A stretch of DNA of 7,369 bases from an uncultured Bacteroidota bacterium (GTDB taxonomy: Bacteria > Bacteroidota > Bacteroidia > Chitinophagales > Chitinophagaceae): positions 1-7,369 of the forward strand of contig CAIRSV010000284.1 in the NCBI GenBank assembly GCA_903881265.1. The letters are read 5' to 3'. This document shows positions 1-6,824 of the stretch, piece after piece; the stretch's first letter is position 1; every line of letters starts with the position of its first letter. The position numbers and the translations under genes were made by a program. The notes beneath the pieces were generated by a model. It worked only from the letters and a program-made list of their open reading frames with translations. It was not told the origin of the DNA and searched no databases.

Positions 1-876
1 CCACGAAATTACTTTATTGCGCATCGCGAAGTTGACAGTTGTTTTTACCTGATGAATAGCCCATTCATTCTCAATTTTATTCGCATCACTTGGAATAGGA
101 AATTCAGCTTCTTCCACAGCATGGGCCATTTGAAAGACAAGTGCCAAACTCAATCCTAACGCCGCATGCATGATAAAGAATCCAAGCAATGCTTGCCAGA
201 AACCGAATATAAAAATCGGGATAATGAAAAATAAGGTTAGGTTAGTTAGTTTGCCACTCCAAAATTCAAGATGGTCGCGGAGATTCAACGGGCGGATTTC
301 GGTCGTGTGTATTTTTTTAGTCACAAGTTTGAGGTAATCATCAAACAAGATCCAATTGAATGTTGTGAAGAAATACAATGGTATGGCATAGATAAATTGA
401 TATTTGTGGAACCATCTTCTTTCTTGCCCTGGACTCAATCGAAACAACGGATACTTGGCAATATCATCATCAAGACCTTCGATATTGGTATACGTGTGAT
501 GGATGATATTATGTTTTATTTTCCAGAGGAATGTGCTTCCTCCCATCAGGTCGCCACCAATCCATGCGATTATATTGTTTAAACGGGCATTGTTGCAATA
601 ACTCCCATGCGCTGCGTCGTGCATCACGTTAAAACCGATGGTAGATTGAATAAATCCAAGTAGGGCGCATAACAGCAACGAAGTCCAGGTTGCTGGTTGA
701 TTACTTAATATGGCCGCATACACTGCACTAAGTGAAAGGAATAGGATAGCTGTTTTGGAATAAAGTTTCCAATTACCGCGCTGCGCTATTTGATTGGTTT
801 CGAAATATGAATCAATCCGCTGGTCTAATAAGGTCTTGAACGGATGAGGGTTATTGATAAATGTTACTTTAGCCAT
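1..876 (-). CDS. Membrane fatty acid desaturase (acyl-CoA/linoleoyl-CoA desaturase family), C-terminus cut by window edge
   Basis: Reading the minus strand from the ATG at 876 gives 292 codons that stay open to the window edge. The protein has the histidine boxes of the integral-membrane di-iron desaturases: HDAAH (residues 86-90) and HNIIHH (122-127). The family-typical QMAHAVEEAEFP (249-260) and HQVKTTVNF (275-283) follow. Hydrophobic stretches lie at about 42-58, 64-82, 160-178 and 212-248. These enzymes insert a double bond into an acyl chain in the cytoplasmic membrane, using O2 and an electron donor such as ferredoxin or cytochrome b5. The last box (usually near an HxxHH) should lie beyond the left edge; family members are roughly 350-370 aa, so about 60-80 residues are missing. 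No Shine-Dalgarno is visible, as is common in Bacteroidota. It lies 69 bp downstream of the phosphatase on the same strand, with its own possible -7 element. The family call is firm; position specificity (delta-6, delta-9 or other) cannot be read from sequence alone. Confidence 0.93.
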   Translation of the reverse strand, partial: MAKVTFINNPHPFKTLLDQRIDSYFETNQIAQRGNWKLYSKTAILFLSLSAVYAAILSNQPATWTSLLLCALLGFIQSTIGFNVMHDAAHGSYCNNARLNNIIAWIGGDLMGGSTFLWKIKHNIIHHTYTNIEGLDDDIAKYPLFRLSPGQERRWFHKYQFIYAIPLYFFTTFNWILFDDYLKLVTKKIHTTEIRPLNLRDHLEFWSGKLTNLTLFFIIPIFIFGFWQALLGFFIMHAALGLSLALVFQMAHAVEEAEFPIPSDANKIENEWAIHQVKTTVNFAMRNKVISW

Positions 877-895
877 GATTTTTTATAAGAGGCTG

Positions 896-903
896 CAAAT
901 ATC
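896..903 (-). promoter_or_regulatory. Possible Bacteroidota -7 element for the desaturase
   Basis: On the minus strand this reads GATATTTG followed by C, one mismatch from the TAnnTTTG consensus. It lies 19 nt upstream of the desaturase ATG, which would give a short leader of about 12 nt. No clear -33 TTTG box is found at the usual 19-21 bp spacing, so this is a weak call. The desaturase could also be reached by read-through from the phosphatase upstream, because no convincing terminator is visible in the 69 bp between them. Confidence 0.3.
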
Positions 904-945
904 GGGTAAAAAGGATAGAAATAGAAACCCTGAATCACTCTTTCA

Positions 946-2775
946 TTAATGGGCTATAAGTATGTGTTTTGAGCCTATATTCTGAAGGTCCTTCATTAGC
1001 TCAATAACATACTGTCCATTGGGTACTTGTTGAAGAGATATTGTATGGCTTGCATGGGTATGATCTAACAAAAAACTAGTTTGAAATGCTGTACTGGCGT
1101 CGGCCGCAATCAGTTTGATCATATACGAACCTTTGTCTAATCCGCTTAATGTCAATTGATCTTGAACAGGATTAGGCGATAGTTGAATGTTGTCTATTGG
1201 GTGTTCTTCATGCAAAAGAGGAGTGATTATGTTGATGAAGAAAGAATCAGTGAGGCAAGCATTTTTATCCGAAACGGTCAGGTTTAGCGGCGACGCAGTT
1301 GATATGGTAATCTGTCTTGATGTGTCTCCGGTGCTCCATACATAGTTATTTTCTTCGTCCCAACTTGCTGACAACGTAATCGGCTGACCGCTGATCACGT
1401 TGATATAATTTTTTCGATTCACATTTTTATACATTGTGAAGTGATCCTTCACCACTTGATTTGTATCAGTGCTAATCCATTCGCCTCTTAATTTATTCTC
1501 TTTGATCGTCAGCAACAGCGAACCATGATTATCGTAATTCGAATAATACATTGCATTGTGAGGCCAGGTTGTTTGTGGTGATGCCACATAATCGCTTCCA
1601 CTTCCAATGACTATATACAGCAAGCCTGAATCGGAAGGTAATGGGGGTATCGAATTTTTTATAATCGGACACGAAAAGGGTGTCGCGTCATTCAACGCGC
1701 TTGTGTGTTGCACAATATGAATGGTAGAATCAAACGTCGATTCCAAGCCATAATGATGATGCATAAAGCTCGAACGCTCATAGGTATGGTCATGTCCGTT
1801 TAATACTAGGTCAACATTATACCGCTCTAAAATCGGATTGACGTGTTCTCGTATCGCTGCCAAATCGCTTTCGGTATCTGAGTTATGCGTGCCCATACAA
1901 TAGGGGGCATGATGAAACGATACTATCACCCATGGTAATGTGTTGGCAGTTAGATCTTGTATCAGCCATTGAATCTGCGGCGATACAGCTGTGTCGGTGA
2001 TGCCATAGTAATTGCCACTTACCTCTTCAAGTCCGTATGAATCAAGATTAATGAAATGCGCATTGCCGATATTGAATGAATAATACATTTCAGTATTGGA
2101 AGCCACGCCACCACATTCACCTTGCGCAGGCAATGTGAAGATGTCAAAATAGGGTATCGCATGCGTTTGTCGTAAGGAAGAGGTATTCGCATATTCATGA
2201 TTGCCCAATGCCGGCCATAATACGGTGTGCGCTGTGATCGACGGTTCAAAGTAATTAAAAAATCCGTTTTGGAAATCGGTGTCCTGACCGCTAGGATATG
2301 CGTTATCACCCAACATCAGATAGCCATCGACATAGTTGGTGTCGATATAATGTAGAAATGCGTCACGCATCTGCTCCTCATATACTGTCGCTTTTGCTAC
2401 ATCACCAACTGCCAATATGCGAATGGTTTTGTTGTAGGCCGGAGAGGTAAGCGGTAGCGTTCTGAAATAATTTTTTGTATCGCCTTGTAACGTGATATTG
2501 CTTGTGCCGATTGTATAATAATATTTCGTATCAGGTAATAAGCCGGTAAGCTTTACGACATGTTCAGTCGTTAGATTGTTATTGACTACGCCGCCCATAA
2601 ATGCACCAACTGATTGACCGTACATTACCTTGCTATTGCAGGCGAAGTTTGTGCGCCAAGTAATGGTCACACCATGCTGTGTGGCCATCGTCATATAAGG
2701 GCCACGCGTCAGTAGTTGCGCAATTGCATTCAACTGCAAGCACAACAAGAATAGGATGAACAGCGTTTTTTTCAA
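946..2775 (-). CDS. Secreted purple-acid-phosphatase-like metallophosphoesterase with T9SS C-terminal sorting domain
   Basis: With a TTG start at 2775 the product is 609 aa. It begins with a signal peptide (KK, a Leu/Phe-rich core, AIA|Q cleavage after residue 19). Residues about 22-108 form a fibronectin-like purple acid phosphatase N-domain (RGPYMTMATQHGVTITWRT). The calcineurin-like catalytic domain (about 118-440) carries GDV (Asp125), GDNAY (Asp157, with Tyr160 at the iron-tyrosinate position), GNHE (Asn192, His193), SFHHAPY (His288/289) and GHDHTYER (His328, His330), so all metal-ligand motifs are present. An Ig/PKD-like stretch with YVWSTGDTSRQITI lies at about 478-491. The end (about 528-609, starting LSPNPVQDQLTLSG) is a type A T9SS sorting domain, so the enzyme is probably exported through the outer membrane and released or anchored at the surface. 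It likely hydrolyses phosphate esters; the true substrate (phosphomonoester, diester or nucleotide) is unknown. An open frame continues upstream to an ATG at 3024, but that start would hide the signal peptide behind 83 unlikely residues and overlap the divergent gene. Confidence 0.88.
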   Translation of the reverse strand: MKKTLFILFLLCLQLNAIAQLLTRGPYMTMATQHGVTITWRTNFACNSKVMYGQSVGAFMGGVVNNNLTTEHVVKLTGLLPDTKYYYTIGTSNITLQGDTKNYFRTLPLTSPAYNKTIRILAVGDVAKATVYEEQMRDAFLHYIDTNYVDGYLMLGDNAYPSGQDTDFQNGFFNYFEPSITAHTVLWPALGNHEYANTSSLRQTHAIPYFDIFTLPAQGECGGVASNTEMYYSFNIGNAHFINLDSYGLEEVSGNYYGITDTAVSPQIQWLIQDLTANTLPWVIVSFHHAPYCMGTHNSDTESDLAAIREHVNPILERYNVDLVLNGHDHTYERSSFMHHHYGLESTFDSTIHIVQHTSALNDATPFSCPIIKNSIPPLPSDSGLLYIVIGSGSDYVASPQTTWPHNAMYYSNYDNHGSLLLTIKENKLRGEWISTDTNQVVKDHFTMYKNVNRKNYINVISGQPITLSASWDEENNYVWSTGDTSRQITISTASPLNLTVSDKNACLTDSFFINIITPLLHEEHPIDNIQLSPNPVQDQLTLSGLDKGSYMIKLIAADASTAFQTSFLLDHTHASHTISLQQVPNGQYVIELMKDLQNIGSKHILIAH

Positions 2776-2780
2776 GAATA

Positions 2781-2788
2781 CAAATATA
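2781..2788 (-). promoter_or_regulatory. Perfect TAnnTTTG -7 element near the phosphatase start
   Basis: The minus strand reads TATATTTG, a full match to the Bacteroidota -7 consensus. Only 5 nt separate it from the proposed TTG start at 2775. Transcription usually begins several bases after this element, so either the message is leaderless or nearly so, or the element is a chance match in AT-rich DNA, or translation begins elsewhere. No clear -33 TTTG is present 19-21 bp upstream. Confidence 0.35.
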
Positions 2789-2956
2789 AAATGAAAAGGC
2801 TCTCGATGTTGATTATTTACCAACAACAGAAAGAAAAAAGAGATATAAAAAAATAACGTTTCAGGTTGAAGAATGCAAGGTGCTTGATTCGGTAAATTAA
2901 AAATATGATTTTGCTCATGTATCCATTTTTTCAGCTTAACGCTATGAATATCAGGG

Positions 2957-2964
2957 TATATTTG
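2957..2964 (+). promoter_or_regulatory. Promoter -7 element for the export operon
   Basis: TATATTTG matches the Bacteroidota consensus TAnnTTTG exactly and lies 26 nt upstream of the adaptor ATG at 2991. That spacing allows a leader of roughly 20 nt. The -33 region about 19-21 bp upstream is AT-rich but has no exact TTTG. It is the only such element in the intergenic region facing the operon, so it probably drives all three transporter genes. Confidence 0.5.
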
Positions 2965-2990
2965 TAGTATTGTAAAACCATAATTATTCG

Positions 2991-4073
2991 ATGATGCTTC
3001 GATATGCTCTTTCAGTTTTCTCACTGTTTATGTTGGCTTCCTGCGGACAGAAACAGGAATATACACAGCCTGTCATTGAAAAAATAACAGAGTCGGTTTA
3101 CGCGTCTGGTTATTTGAAAAGTAACGAACAATATCAGGTATTTGCTAAAGTAAATGGTCTGTTGCAAAAAATATGGGTAAAGAAAGGCGACGTCGTAAAA
3201 AAAGGACAACTGATATTTACACTTTCAAATGAAGTATCAAAACTTAATGTTGCAAACGCTCAACTTAACGCTGTTAATGCCGACTATTATGCCAATCTTG
3301 ATAAATTACGTGAACTTGATTTGGCAATCGAAGTCAGTATGAAAAAATTAGGAAACGACCAATTGTTACTTGAGCGACAGCGCACCTTATGGGCCGAGCA
3401 AATCGGTACCAAGTTTGAACTAGAGCAACGTGAGCTTTCGTATGCTAATTCAAAAGCAACGTATGAGTCTGCCAAACTGCGTTACAATGAATTGAAGAAG
3501 CAGTTACGTTTTTCATCCAAACAAAGCAAGCATAATTTATCCATCAGTCGATCCATGCTCGATGACTATAATGTGCGAAGCGAAGTAAATGGCATGGTAT
3601 ATTCAATTGAAAAAGAGCAAGGCGAAATGGTTTCTCCACAAGCGCCTTTAGCGATTCTTGGCAGTGCTCAACATTTCACAATTATCTTGCAGGTCGATGA
3701 AAATGATATCGTGAAAGTGGCTCCAGGGAAAAAAGTTTTCATTACCATGGATAGCTATAAAGGACAAGTGTTTGAGGCTGTCGTGGATCACGTTAATCCC
3801 TTGATGAACGAACGCAGTCGTACTTTTGAGGTGGAGGCTACCTTTGTGAAAGTCCCTGAAATAGTGTATCCAAATCTCACTCTCGAGGCGAATATCATTA
3901 TGCAAAGCAAGGACAACGCAATGACGATTCCGCGAAAATATCTCGTCGATGATACATACGTGATGATGTCAGAAAGTAAAAGGAAACTGGTAAAGGTCGG
4001 CTTGAAGGATTATCAAAAGGTGGAAATATTGCAAGGACTAAACAAAGATGATAAAATAATGCTGCCTCGATAA
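2991..4073 (+). CDS. Lipoprotein periplasmic adaptor (HlyD/MacA/DevB-like membrane fusion protein) of an ABC exporter
   Basis: This 360-aa protein would sit in the periplasm, joining the inner-membrane ABC pump to an outer-membrane channel. It starts with a short hydrophobic segment and a lipobox LASC (Cys18), so it is probably a lipoprotein. Residues about 36-78 form the first half of a barrel-sandwich (lipoyl-like) domain, with VNGLLQKIWVKKGDVVKKGQ. A charged alpha-helical hairpin, likely coiled coil, spans about 80-190. The second lipoyl half follows (VNGMVYSIEKEQGEMVSPQAP, 199-219), then a beta-barrel domain (about 228-305, VDENDIVKVAPGKKV) and a membrane-proximal C-terminal domain ending LNKDDKIMLPR. 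Two ATGs occur in tandem (2991 and 2994); either could be used. No Shine-Dalgarno is visible. The stop is 1 nt from the permease ATG, so the genes are almost certainly co-transcribed. The cargo is unknown: drug, lipid, glycolipid and peptide exporters all use this adaptor type. Confidence 0.93.
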   Translation: MMLRYALSVFSLFMLASCGQKQEYTQPVIEKITESVYASGYLKSNEQYQVFAKVNGLLQKIWVKKGDVVKKGQLIFTLSNEVSKLNVANAQLNAVNADYYANLDKLRELDLAIEVSMKKLGNDQLLLERQRTLWAEQIGTKFELEQRELSYANSKATYESAKLRYNELKKQLRFSSKQSKHNLSISRSMLDDYNVRSEVNGMVYSIEKEQGEMVSPQAPLAILGSAQHFTIILQVDENDIVKVAPGKKVFITMDSYKGQVFEAVVDHVNPLMNERSRTFEVEATFVKVPEIVYPNLTLEANIIMQSKDNAMTIPRKYLVDDTYVMMSESKRKLVKVGLKDYQKVEILQGLNKDDKIMLPR

Positions 4074-4074
4074 G

Positions 4075-5328
4075 ATGAACAGTAAACTGATTTTCGAAAT
4101 AGCAAAGTCTTTATTGCTCGCGCGATGGAAGCAAAGTATGGTAGCTGCTGTAGGTGTTACCTTCAGTATCGCTATGTTTATTACGCTGCTAGGATTTATG
4201 ACGGGACTCAACGATATGCTCGATGGGCTAATTTTAAACCGAACACCACATGTTAGACTTTTTAATGAGGTAAAGCCCAACCCTCAACAGCCGTCAAATT
4301 TGGTTAAGGGACTTGGTTATGTTTTAATCCAATCAATTAAACCTACTGGCAATGGGCAAAATATTGATAACGCAAATGCAATCCTAGGGGCCTTGCATAG
4401 GGATGAACGCGTATTAGGTGTATCGCCGAAAGTGACTGTTCAGGTATTTTATAATGTTGGCAATATTGATATCACCGGTGTGATCAATGGCGTCGACGTT
4501 GAAGCGGAACAAAAACTTTTTCACTTTGGTGATTATGTCACCAAAGGGAATCCTGCGGATCTTAAAAATGTGCCTAATAGTATCATACTCGGAAAGGCTG
4601 CTGCAGAAAAAATGATGGCTTCGATTGGTGATGTAGTGTTAGTAACAACATCACGAGGTGACCGACAGTCGTTGAAAGTGGTAGGGTTATTTCAATCAGG
4701 ACTGCAAGACCTAGATAAAGTGCAGAGTTTTGCTTCGTTGGCTACCACGCAAAAATTACTCGGTAAGCCGGCTAGTTATATTACTGATATCAATATTAAA
4801 TCGGTCGACATTCTTAGCGCACCGGCTATGGCGAACGAATATCGAAAACTCTTCGCCACCGACGCCGAAGATATTCAAACAGCCAATTCGCAATTTGAAA
4901 CAGGCAGCGATGTGCGCAGCGTCATTTCGTATGCTGTTGGAATTACATTGCTCATCGTAGCCGGATTCGGTATTTATAACATCCTGAATATGATGATTTA
5001 TGAGAAGATGGATTCTATTGCTATCCTAAAAGCAACAGGTTTTTCAGGAAGTGATGTAAAAAATATTTTTATCACCATCGCCTTGACGATAGGTTTTTTG
5101 GGTGGATTGTTTGGGTTGATTTTTGGTTTCCTTTTGTCAAACATCGTAGATCGTATCCCGTTCAATACGGCTGGGTTGCCAACAATCAAAACCTTTCCAG
5201 TAAATTACAGTCTTAAATTTTATGTCATCGGTATGGTCTTTTCAATAATAACCACCTATCTCGCAGGTATGTTTCCAGCACGTAAGGCCAGTAAAATAGA
5301 TCCAGTCATTATCATCAGAGGGAAATAA
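4075..5328 (+). CDS. ABC exporter permease, FtsX/MacB/DevC-like
   Basis: This 417-aa inner-membrane protein has the four-helix layout of type VII ABC systems (MacB, LolC/E, FtsX, DevC). TM1 is at about 21-43, a large periplasmic MacB_PCD-like domain at about 45-275, and TM2-TM4 at about 283-306, 330-356 and 381-401. The conserved coupling segment YEKMDSIAILKATGFSGSDV (309-328) follows TM2 and should contact the ATPase. The C-terminal PARKASKIDPVIIIRGK (401-417) is typical of the FtsX-like permease domain. Such permeases couple cytoplasmic ATP hydrolysis to periplasmic movements that push substrate through a partner adaptor or hand over lipids. Its ATG is 1 nt after the adaptor stop, and the ATPase begins 3 nt after its own stop. 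The ATPase is encoded separately, unlike MacB, where it is fused to the permease. The adaptor next door favours a MacAB/DevBCA-type exporter over the lipoprotein-releasing LolCDE. Substrate cannot be told from sequence. Confidence 0.93.
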   Translation: MNSKLIFEIAKSLLLARWKQSMVAAVGVTFSIAMFITLLGFMTGLNDMLDGLILNRTPHVRLFNEVKPNPQQPSNLVKGLGYVLIQSIKPTGNGQNIDNANAILGALHRDERVLGVSPKVTVQVFYNVGNIDITGVINGVDVEAEQKLFHFGDYVTKGNPADLKNVPNSIILGKAAAEKMMASIGDVVLVTTSRGDRQSLKVVGLFQSGLQDLDKVQSFASLATTQKLLGKPASYITDINIKSVDILSAPAMANEYRKLFATDAEDIQTANSQFETGSDVRSVISYAVGITLLIVAGFGIYNILNMMIYEKMDSIAILKATGFSGSDVKNIFITIALTIGFLGGLFGLIFGFLLSNIVDRIPFNTAGLPTIKTFPVNYSLKFYVIGMVFSIITTYLAGMFPARKASKIDPVIIIRGK

Positions 5329-5331
5329 TAT

Positions 5332-6012
5332 ATGAGCGAGATAATCTTAGAAGCCAATGCAATCAACAAAAGTTTTCACGATCCTGTGACGATTCCGATC
5401 CTGAAGGATATAACGTTTACTGTCAATAAAGGAGAATTTGTTTCTGTTATCGGAAGATCGGGTTGCGGTAAGTCGACCTTGCTCTATATACTTTCAACAA
5501 TGGATACCGATTATGAGGGAAAACTTTACATCGATCGTCAATTGATGAACAATCTGAAGGAGCGTGAACTCGCTAGCATCAGAAATGAGAAAATTGGATT
5601 TGTTTTTCAGTTTCATTATCTCTTGAACGAATTTAATGTGTTGCGCAATGTGATGTTACCAGGCATCAAATTGGGAAAATATGCGGTAAAGGAAGTTGAG
5701 CACCGAGCTATGGAAAAACTTAAAATTCTTGGTATCGATGATCAGGCATTGAAGTTGCCAAACCAGCTTTCGGGTGGACAAAAACAACGTGTGGCCATCG
5801 CGAGAGCTCTAATCAACGACCCGCTTATTATCATGGGTGATGAGCCCACTGGTAATTTGGATAAGAAAAATAGTGAAACAGTATTTGATATCTTTCATCA
5901 ATTGACAAAAGAATTTAATCAGACCTTACTGATTGTCACACATGATAACGAATTCGCATCACGCACACAACGAATTATTGAAATGGAAGATGGCAGAATC
6001 GTGAAACAATAA
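5332..6012 (+). CDS. ABC transporter ATP-binding protein, LolD/MacB/DevA-like
   Basis: This 226-aa cytoplasmic ATPase would power the permease encoded 3 nt upstream. All nucleotide-binding motifs are intact: Walker A GRSGCGKST (41-49), Q-loop Gln93 in FVFQFHYLLNEFNV, ABC signature LSGGQKQR (146-153), Walker B LIIMGDE with catalytic Glu171, D-loop GNLD (174-177) and switch His204 in IVTHD. The length and the FQFHYLLNEFNVLRNVMLP segment after the Q-loop are typical of the LolD/MacB/FtsE group, which dimerises and pairs with FtsX-like permeases. An AGAGGG stretch 8-9 nt before the ATG could act as a ribosome-binding site, but it lies inside the end of the permease gene and may be incidental. This is the last gene of the operon. 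I see no strong intrinsic terminator after it, only AT-rich sequence and then a possible converging gene remnant. Confidence 0.95.
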   Translation: MSEIILEANAINKSFHDPVTIPILKDITFTVNKGEFVSVIGRSGCGKSTLLYILSTMDTDYEGKLYIDRQLMNNLKERELASIRNEKIGFVFQFHYLLNEFNVLRNVMLPGIKLGKYAVKEVEHRAMEKLKILGIDDQALKLPNQLSGGQKQRVAIARALINDPLIIMGDEPTGNLDKKNSETVFDIFHQLTKEFNQTLLIVTHDNEFASRTQRIIEMEDGRIVKQ

Positions 6013-6014
6013 TT

Positions 6015-6434
6015 TTATTTTGTATCATCGACTGATTTGTATCCAACAAATGACGGCATCATTGTGGCAATTTTTTTCTCGACGTCGATACTGTCACATC
6101 ATGTCAATTTGTTTTTTGTCGCTTATGTTCAGTGCACTCGCTAGTAAAGCGATATCCGTTAGCACGTTTTTCTGATCAACATCAAACCTAAGGTCTTTGC
6201 CTGCTTCACGTTTAAATTCATTACAGCACGTTTCAACGGCTTAGATTTCTACAAAAGTAGGTGGGTTTCTTTCTTGTCGATGGAGAAATTGGCAGTGCAA
6301 ACAGGTGCAGTGTAAAGCTGCGTAAGGTTATTCTGCTTAAACGGTGCCATCGCCACCAACGCTGAGCGATGTTCGAAACGATGACCTCCAAAAACAAAAA
6401 AAGATGGAGTCAGCAAGTCTCGTGAATCTTCACT
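6015..6434 (-). pseudogene. Possible frameshifted gene remnant, family not recognised
   Basis: Read on the minus strand, three open segments follow each other almost without gaps. Segment 1 (6434-6252, 61 codons) includes APVCTANFSIDKKETH. Segment 2 (6240-6097, 48 codons, shifted frame) includes NEFKREAGKDLRFDVDQKN and IALLASALNIS. Segment 3 (6098-6018, 27 codons, in the first frame again) includes IDVEKKIATMMPSFVGYKS and ends at TAA 6015-6017. The stop lies 2 bp beyond the ATPase stop, as expected for a gene converging on the operon. The residue mix (Lys, Glu, Asp, Ala, Leu) looks protein-like, above all in segments 2 and 3. The simplest reading is the C-terminal part of an old gene with two offsetting frameshifts and a few stops. 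No start is identifiable. I recognise no family, and open stretches of this length can occur by chance, so the call is tentative; sequencing indels in a real gene are another option. Confidence 0.33.
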
Positions 6435-6490
6435 TTAAGCAGATTCTAAAAACAATTCCCAAACAATTACCATTTTCAAGTTCCAAGCCT

Positions 6491-6498
6491 TATTTTTG
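6491..6498 (+). promoter_or_regulatory. Candidate -7 element for nuoKL
   Basis: TATTTTTG followed by C is an exact match to TAnnTTTGc and ends 16 nt before the nuoK ATG. This would give a leader of about 10 nt. A -33 TTTG at the expected distance is not evident. Because nuoK is the first gene after about 500 bp of non-coding sequence, a local promoter is needed, which supports this call. Confidence 0.42.
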
Positions 6499-6514
6499 CT
6501 CAACTTTTTTTGAT

Positions 6515-6814
6515 ATGCCCACACAATATTATTTGTTTTTGAGTCTTGCGCTATTTTGTATAGGAGTAATGGGTGTGTTGATGCGTCGAAACGCCATTAT
6601 TATCTTGATGTGTATCGAATTGATGCTGAACGCAGTGAATTTATTGATGGTTACCTTCAGCAAGATGCACAACAATGCGGATGCACAAATTTTTGTTTTC
6701 TTCATCATGGTCGTGGCAGCAGCAGAAGTAAGTATAGGTTTGTCTATCATAGTGCTTATGTACAGAAAAGTGCACTCTATCGATGTCAATATTTTAAACA
6801 GATTAAAAAACTAA
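6515..6814 (+). CDS. nuoK: NADH-quinone oxidoreductase subunit K (complex I, NuoK/ND4L)
   Basis: This 99-aa membrane subunit of respiratory complex I helps carry protons across the cytoplasmic membrane during NADH:quinone electron transfer. It has three transmembrane helices (about 4-22, 27-48 and 58-82). The two conserved membrane glutamates of the proton path are present: Glu35 in LMCIELMLNAVNL and Glu71 in VVAAAEVSIGLSI, matching E36 and E72 of the E. coli protein. The ATG at 6515 was chosen because it gives the usual NuoK length (about 100 aa) and N-terminus. The open frame reaches back to an ATG at 6344, but the added 57 residues are hydrophilic and unlike NuoK. nuoL follows after 10 nt, the standard order. 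nuoJ, the normal upstream neighbour, is absent; the region before nuoK holds no intact gene. Confidence 0.95.
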   Translation: MPTQYYLFLSLALFCIGVMGVLMRRNAIIILMCIELMLNAVNLLMVTFSKMHNNADAQIFVFFIMVVAAAEVSIGLSIIVLMYRKVHSIDVNILNRLKN

Positions 6815-6824
6815 TTAGTACGCG

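Larger units (their letters stand above)
6013..6514. other. 502-bp stretch without an intact gene between the export operon and nuoK
   Basis: No intact gene, tRNA or obvious structured RNA is visible here. The minus strand holds three abutting open segments that may be a decayed gene (listed separately). The last 25 bp carry a candidate nuoK promoter. Small inverted repeats are present: TCGACGTCGA at 6079-6088, TCGCT/AGCGA at 6138-6152, and an imperfect GACCTCCA/TGGAGTC pair at 6383-6411 around an A-rich loop. None looks like a clear intrinsic terminator. A plus-strand open frame runs into nuoK from 6344 but its extra 57 residues do not look like part of NuoK. Confidence 0.7.

Noticed and set aside
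271..582. Plus-strand open frame of 103 codons
   Set aside because: It lies wholly antisense to the well-supported desaturase, including the second histidine box, and its product resembles no known protein.
904..930. GGGT...ACCC inverted repeat between phosphatase and desaturase as a terminator
   Set aside because: The stem is about 4 bp with a long loop and no T-tract, too weak to support a terminator.
2776..3024. N-terminal extension of the phosphatase to the ATG at 3024
   Set aside because: The extra 83 residues are low-complexity translation of the AT-rich intergenic region, bury the signal peptide, and overlap the start of the divergent adaptor gene.
6079..6152. Small palindromes (TCGACGTCGA; TCGCT/AGCGA stem) as an operator or terminator
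   Set aside because: Arms are only 5 bp, no T-run follows, and such short palindromes are expected by chance.
6305..6330. GGDGTV-like peptide on the minus strand near 6330, resembling the diacylglycerol kinase motif
   Set aside because: It is followed at once by in-frame stops and lacks any other kinase motif nearby, so it is probably coincidence.
6344..6514. 57-residue N-terminal extension of NuoK
   Set aside because: NuoK is about 100 aa and starts just before its first helix; the extension is hydrophilic and unlike the family, and the candidate promoter lies inside it.
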